From Calditrichia bacterium (GTDB taxonomy: Bacteria; Calditrichota; Calditrichia; Calditrichales; Calditrichaceae), in the NCBI GenBank assembly GCA_026983775.1, contig JALSTK010000069.1, forward strand, positions 1 to 64,000: a stretch of 64,000 bases of DNA, given 5' to 3'. Positions 60,438-64,000 of this stretch are shown one piece after another. Numbering within the stretch: position 1 is the first letter of the stretch; each line of letters begins with the position of its first letter. The position numbers were made by a program, and so were the translations under genes. The notes beneath the pieces were generated by a model that did not search any database, was not told where the DNA came from, and worked only from the letters and a program-made list of their open reading frames with translations.

Positions 60438-61358
60438 TTATGGTTTTGCCCGTGCATCTTTTTTCCCTTCCACCACATTATTAAAAAAACGCTGTGTGGG
60501 GTAAGCAAGATCTATATCGTCATGCTTCTGAAACTCGAGTAATATGTGTTCCCAAATATCCTGAGAAATTTGACGTCGTTTTCTCGGTTCTATTAAATAT
60601 CGAATGGTTAAAAGGATACCGCTGTCTTTAACGGAAGTATAAACCGCTGGAGTTAAAGACGAATAAAAAATCATGTAACGTTTACTGGCTTCTTTTAACT
60701 TTTTTTCTGCCGAAGCGCTCAGAGAAGCTCCGTGTTCCTGACCTATATTTTGTAAAATATCCTTTGCTTTCTGCCAATTGCTTTCAAATGTTATAAGAAC
60801 CGGAATTTCATCCCAAATGAATGGAAAACCCTGAACATAATTTGTAACCACATCGGACAGGACAAGACTATTCGGAACATGCATCAATCGGCCTGTACTC
60901 TGTTCCGCATCTACCCAATTGCCAATCTCCATAAGAGAAAATTTGAAAAGCCGTATATCAATTACATCACCCCTATAATTACCGATTTGTATTCGGTCGC
61001 TTACAGAAAACGGCTTTCTCCATAAGATGAACATCCAACCTGCAAAACTCGACACCAGGTCCTTCAGGGCAATTGCCAAACCTGCACTTAAGAGTCCGAA
61101 ATAGGTGGCAAGAGAGCCTATACCTATGAACCAGACCCGTCCTATCAATAAAAAACCTATGAACACAGATATATAAGTAAGCCATTTTCTCCAATGATAA
61201 CGAAGTTGAGCATCCTCTGTATTTTTCCATACAATGCGTAAGGCCACCAACCAGAGTATCCATAAAACGGCTATAATCAAAAAGGAAGTTAAAATATGCT
61301 CCTGTAATACAGGGTTTATACCTGTATTTTTAGAAAGCCAATTATAAAAACTATTCAT
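60438..61358 (-). CDS. MscS-family mechanosensitive channel
   Basis: A 306-residue protein with N-terminal helices (about 20-60), two more helices (about 63-110), the pore helix GLLSAGLAIALKDLVSSFAGWMFILWRKPFSVSD (about 92-125) and the beta domain IGNYRGDVIDIRLFKFSLMEI (about 127-147). A longer C-terminal cage domain follows (about 185-280). It releases solutes on hypo-osmotic shock. It starts 99 bp upstream of MITE copy 3 and could be one transcript with the SLC12 gene. Confidence 0.9.
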   Translation of the reverse strand: MNSFYNWLSKNTGINPVLQEHILTSFLIIAVLWILWLVALRIVWKNTEDAQLRYHWRKWLTYISVFIGFLLIGRVWFIGIGSLATYFGLLSAGLAIALKDLVSSFAGWMFILWRKPFSVSDRIQIGNYRGDVIDIRLFKFSLMEIGNWVDAEQSTGRLMHVPNSLVLSDVVTNYVQGFPFIWDEIPVLITFESNWQKAKDILQNIGQEHGASLSASAEKKLKEASKRYMIFYSSLTPAVYTSVKDSGILLTIRYLIEPRKRRQISQDIWEHILLEFQKHDDIDLAYPTQRFFNNVVEGKKDARAKP

Positions 61359-61457
61359 TTCATCCTCAGCTAAGTCAGTTTCGGGAAAAACATGTTTTCC
61401 AATTTCTTATTTTAAATCATACGACATTGTTCATTAATCCGCAAATAAATCAAATTT

Positions 61458-61718
61458 GATTCTAGTGGGTTTTTTGTGGTTAAACGCCGCAAAAATGTCA
61501 TCCTTAAATCATTTTTCTATAAAATTAGATTTCATTCGCACCCTATCTTTAAATCATCACGAAGTGATGTAATATGAGTAGCCACAGACGAAACCTGTGG
61601 CTACTTATATTAGTATCCTTCGGATACTTTTATTATTAAATGCAAAATGAACGAAGCAGTAAAATCATATTGTCAGTTTTTATTTAATATATGACTTTAC
61701 AAGAACCCCAGTAGAGCC
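61458..61718. mobile_element. Hairpin-rich MITE, copy 3 (261 bp) with 8-bp target duplication
   Basis: Ends GATTCTAGTGGG and (reverse complement) GGCTCTACTGGG. It is flanked by an exact 8-bp direct repeat TCAAATTT (61450-61457 and 61719-61726), a target site duplication. Internal deletion relative to copies 1 and 2, but the shared hairpins CATCACGAAGTGATG and GTATCCTTCGGATAC and a GTAGCCACAG/CTGTGGCTAC hairpin are kept. Confidence 0.88.
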
Positions 61719-61726
61719 TCAAATTT

Positions 61727-62121
61727 AAATTAATAGAATTTGCAAAAAAAATGGGTTCTGCGCCATTTTGTGTGGGTAAGCGAATCATTTAAGTCCGCAA
61801 TCATACTGGTTTTTTAAATGAAAAATCCCGGCAGGAATTTTTACCTCTGGCCCAACGATTTATCCTTTGAAAAAAAACAGCAATATGGAGACCCCAAAAT
61901 GAATATTCGGCCAAGTCACCGGAATTTTTCAACCGTCCCTATGGGGAGAAGCAAAAACGCGACCCTTTCATTTCCCGCTAAAAAATTTCCTGTGCTTTAA
62001 AGACAGATCGGGAATAAATTCTTTCGGCGAAACGTTTCCGTTTTTTCAGCACAGATTTTCGAATGTAACATATCATTATCAATTTCTCCATCAATGCCAG
62101 TTACGGGCTTTCGGTTCAAAA
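61727..62121. other. Gene-free stretch downstream of the phosphodiester glycosidase gene
   Basis: No convincing gene. The open frame at 61818-62000 (plus) has poor composition and no SD. No clear terminator was found for the minus-strand gene ending at 62122. Confidence 0.35.
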
Positions 62122-63879
62122 CTAGGGGTTACCTTGCTTTGCGCCACATAGCGGTAAGGGTCCTCCCGGCTGTAATTTTCTCCCATTAATCAGGCTCCGG
62201 CCTTCACCGATCCGCACTTCGATATACGCCGTATCGGCAACTTCTCCGAAACGGACGATGAGCCGGGTCGTTCCGGCCTTTTTGCCTTTGAATTGATAGT
62301 TTGAAGTTATCATCCCAATCGTTGAATCTTTCAGATCCCAGGTAAAACGCGCGGCATTGAATGTATGGGGATGCTGTTCCCGATCGAAAGCCTGCACTTT
62401 AAAATCAATGGGTTTTATGGTATCGGTTATACTTTTCTCCGGTTGAATTTGCAGCCGTTCAATGGGTTCTATATGGATCTTCGCAGAATCAAGTAGTTCC
62501 CTATACCGGCAATAGACGTAACCACATACACCGTTGGCAGTTGCCACAAAGAGCCCCTCCTTCTTATCGATAGGACCCAGGGCCGGACTCACATCATAGG
62601 TTACCTCAGAACCAATTAAGGGAAGTGGATTATATGAAGAATCCCAGGCACTCAGTTTAAATTGAACGGTATCTCCCATAAATAAATATTCATTATCCGG
62701 TTCAATCTGAACTGTGTTCAACTCACTATTACCCGCCGATGAAACCAGAATCCAGGCATTAGCTACCTGACGTTCATGACCATCGGAAGGAGAATTTTTT
62801 ATCCGGTTACGCACCACCAGCGTTGACGAACCGCCACCATCCAGATTAATAGCCTGAAAAGCACCCAGGCTCTGCATAAAACCGGCCAGTTCCGTTAAAC
62901 TCATTCCTTTACTGTAAACCTGCCGACCGTCTACCACAACAAAAAACATCTTACGGCTATCCCTGGAAAACCCGACGGCTGTTCTGGGATGGCGGTCAGT
63001 AGCAAAAGAGGCTTTACCTCCTTCGGCATGGAAACAAGGTGTGGACACATCTTCCCCGTTACGGATAATGCGGGGGAAACCGCCGGTCAACTGTTCGATC
63101 CGCTCCCTTGCAGGATGAAGAGACAGCACAACAGCGAGGGTATCACCGATATGAATGTGTTGATCCAGAAAAGTCGCACTCAGACCATTTCCCGAAAGGA
63201 CCGCTCCCCCATCCGGGATCGCCATACTTCCCTTATAATTTTCCTTTTTTTCCGCAATACAAAACGTGGTGTCATTCATGAGCCACTTTGTAAGAGGACG
63301 AAGCTTAATTTCTTCTCCCCACTTATTAGTACCGGTCGTATCCCCGTAAAAAGAATTATAGAGGATCAAATCATTTGTTTTTCGGGTTTGGTTAACCGCT
63401 CTAATAGGATATTTAAAAGATGGAGTAATCACTTCTCCGGAAAAATTGACCACAGCCATGAAGGGATTATTACCGGCATAAAAACCGATCGTTGATTTAT
63501 CGTTATGATAAACGGAATGCACCAGTTGGCCGTTTATTACCTGAGCATTAATCGGGATGCCCCCTTTGGCAAAAAAGTCTCCGTTAATAGCAGCCACTAC
63601 CCGGTGCCCGGGATAGTCACTTCTCATCGCCATGGAGCGGGTACCTTCATATCCGGCTATCCTATTTTGTGCTTTTACGGTTTCCAGATGCAAAAAAGGA
63701 CTGGTCAAATCAAAGGTCAGTACATTGATGGACCAGGGTATATCCGGAACAACGATCCGCTGATAGACGGCGCCGGGAGCGACCCGAGTGGTGGTCAGTG
63801 TATCGTATCGAATCCAGGCCCGTACCGAGGTGCAAATCAAAATCACTAAAAAAAACAGGAAGGAAACTGTCAGACGCAT
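62122..63879 (-). CDS. Exported phosphodiester glycosidase (NAGPA) domain protein
   Basis: A 585-residue secreted protein (signal peptide MRLTVSFLFFLVILICTSVRA). The NAGPA catalytic domain spans about 60-385, with AINGDFFAKGGIP (about 97-109), HPRTAVGFSRD, and AINLDGGGSSTLVVRN (about 344-359). Family members remove GlcNAc from phosphodiesters. The C-terminal 200 residues are beta-rich Big-like domains (MGDTVQFKLSAWDSSYNPL; KKAGTTRLIVRFGEVADTAYIEV). It lacks a T9SS tail of its own. It begins 30 bp after the T9SS cargo gene with SD AAGGAGAAGG. Confidence 0.86.
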   Translation of the reverse strand: MRLTVSFLFFLVILICTSVRAWIRYDTLTTTRVAPGAVYQRIVVPDIPWSINVLTFDLTSPFLHLETVKAQNRIAGYEGTRSMAMRSDYPGHRVVAAINGDFFAKGGIPINAQVINGQLVHSVYHNDKSTIGFYAGNNPFMAVVNFSGEVITPSFKYPIRAVNQTRKTNDLILYNSFYGDTTGTNKWGEEIKLRPLTKWLMNDTTFCIAEKKENYKGSMAIPDGGAVLSGNGLSATFLDQHIHIGDTLAVVLSLHPARERIEQLTGGFPRIIRNGEDVSTPCFHAEGGKASFATDRHPRTAVGFSRDSRKMFFVVVDGRQVYSKGMSLTELAGFMQSLGAFQAINLDGGGSSTLVVRNRIKNSPSDGHERQVANAWILVSSAGNSELNTVQIEPDNEYLFMGDTVQFKLSAWDSSYNPLPLIGSEVTYDVSPALGPIDKKEGLFVATANGVCGYVYCRYRELLDSAKIHIEPIERLQIQPEKSITDTIKPIDFKVQAFDREQHPHTFNAARFTWDLKDSTIGMITSNYQFKGKKAGTTRLIVRFGEVADTAYIEVRIGEGRSLINGRKLQPGGPLPLCGAKQGNP

Positions 63880-63909
63880 TTCCTTCTCCTTGCGCGGATA
63901 AGAGTTGCC

Positions 63910-64000
63910 TTAATGAATGAGCATCATTTTTTTAGCTGCGACAAAATTCCCAACCCTTAAGCGATAGATATATACGCCGCTGGCCAGGTGATTGCCATCA
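63910..64000 (-). CDS. C-terminus of a type IX secretion (Por) cargo protein, partial
   Basis: Only the last 30 residues are in the window: DGNHLASGVYIYRLRVGNFVAAKKMMLIH. The ASGVYIYRL...AAKKMMLIH pattern is the type A T9SS C-terminal sorting domain, used to cross the outer membrane in FCB bacteria. The rest of the protein lies outside the window. Confidence 0.85.
   Translation of the reverse strand, partial: DGNHLASGVYIYRLRVGNFVAAKKMMLIH

Noticed and set aside
61818-62000. 60-residue open frame in the gap
   Set aside because: No SD, low-complexity composition and no recognisable motif.
63911-63930. TGAATGA..TCATT as a FadR site
   Set aside because: It falls in the last codons of the T9SS cargo gene (MMLIH-stop) and the right arm is incomplete.

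Overview
The window is a bacterial chromosome segment of moderate G+C. A C-terminal type IX secretion sorting tail (63910-64000), a CarboxypepD_reg-type TonB receptor and SD-led, tightly overlapping operons point to the FCB superphylum; a Calditrichota-like or neighbouring candidate lineage is my best guess, not proven by any marker gene here.

Layout. 1-1431: a tRNA cluster (Glu, His, Arg, Pro, all minus). The intact tRNA-Glu is surrounded by five broken tRNA-Glu copies in which the anticodon arm is replaced by a small palindrome (TCCCGATTTTCGGGA type); two of the copies are fused to GIY-YIG nuclease genes in 389-bp tandem units. 1486-3644: rdgB, a secreted toast-rack-like protein and an ECF sigma factor. 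3994-6699: saccharopine dehydrogenase and lysine-ketoglutarate reductase (lysine catabolism). 7061-8865: a membrane histidine kinase coupled to a free-standing aspartokinase-type double ACT protein. 9838-10220: first of three copies of a hairpin-rich MITE. 10508-14022: nadE, rsmI, a CDP-alcohol phosphatidyltransferase and myo-inositol-phosphate synthase (probable phosphatidylinositol synthesis). 14152-20240: MATE exporter, tmk, an S41 protease, cca and a stand-alone archaeal-type ThrRS editing domain. 20338-26870: Yip1-like protein and a TolC/MacA/MacB-type export system.

26998-30628 (minus): rRNA/tRNA m5C methyltransferase, squalene/phytoene synthase-like enzyme, queG. 31005-32888: secreted oligoendopeptidase F. 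33317-34995 (minus): trpR-like gene and trpB2 with a palindromic operator candidate. 35112-37222 (minus): an overlapping pterin operon of two animal-type PTPS paralogues, folE and a sepiapterin-reductase-like SDR. 37379-40273 (minus): GT4 glycosyltransferase and a REC-DUF4388-MBL protein. 41019-45741: a TPP riboswitch followed by a TonB receptor, thiamine pyrophosphokinase and a sodium:solute symporter, a complete thiamine salvage route. 45934-49511: potassium channel, cyclic-nucleotide-binding protein and helical-repeat protein. 49571-57347 (minus): a fatty-acid beta-oxidation locus (FadR, thiolase, FadB, acyl-CoA dehydrogenase, EtfBA) with a near-textbook FadR operator. 57396-64000: second and third MITE copies, a decayed CopZ-like gene, an SLC12-type transporter, an MscS channel, a phosphodiester glycosidase and the end of a T9SS cargo gene.

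Together the genes describe a heterotroph that burns lysine and fatty acids, salvages thiamine and makes inositol lipids and reduced pterins. The parts I find most unusual are the tRNA-Glu/palindrome/GIY-YIG array, the double-PTPS pterin operon, the free-standing editing domain coupled to cca, and the hairpin-rich MITE family.
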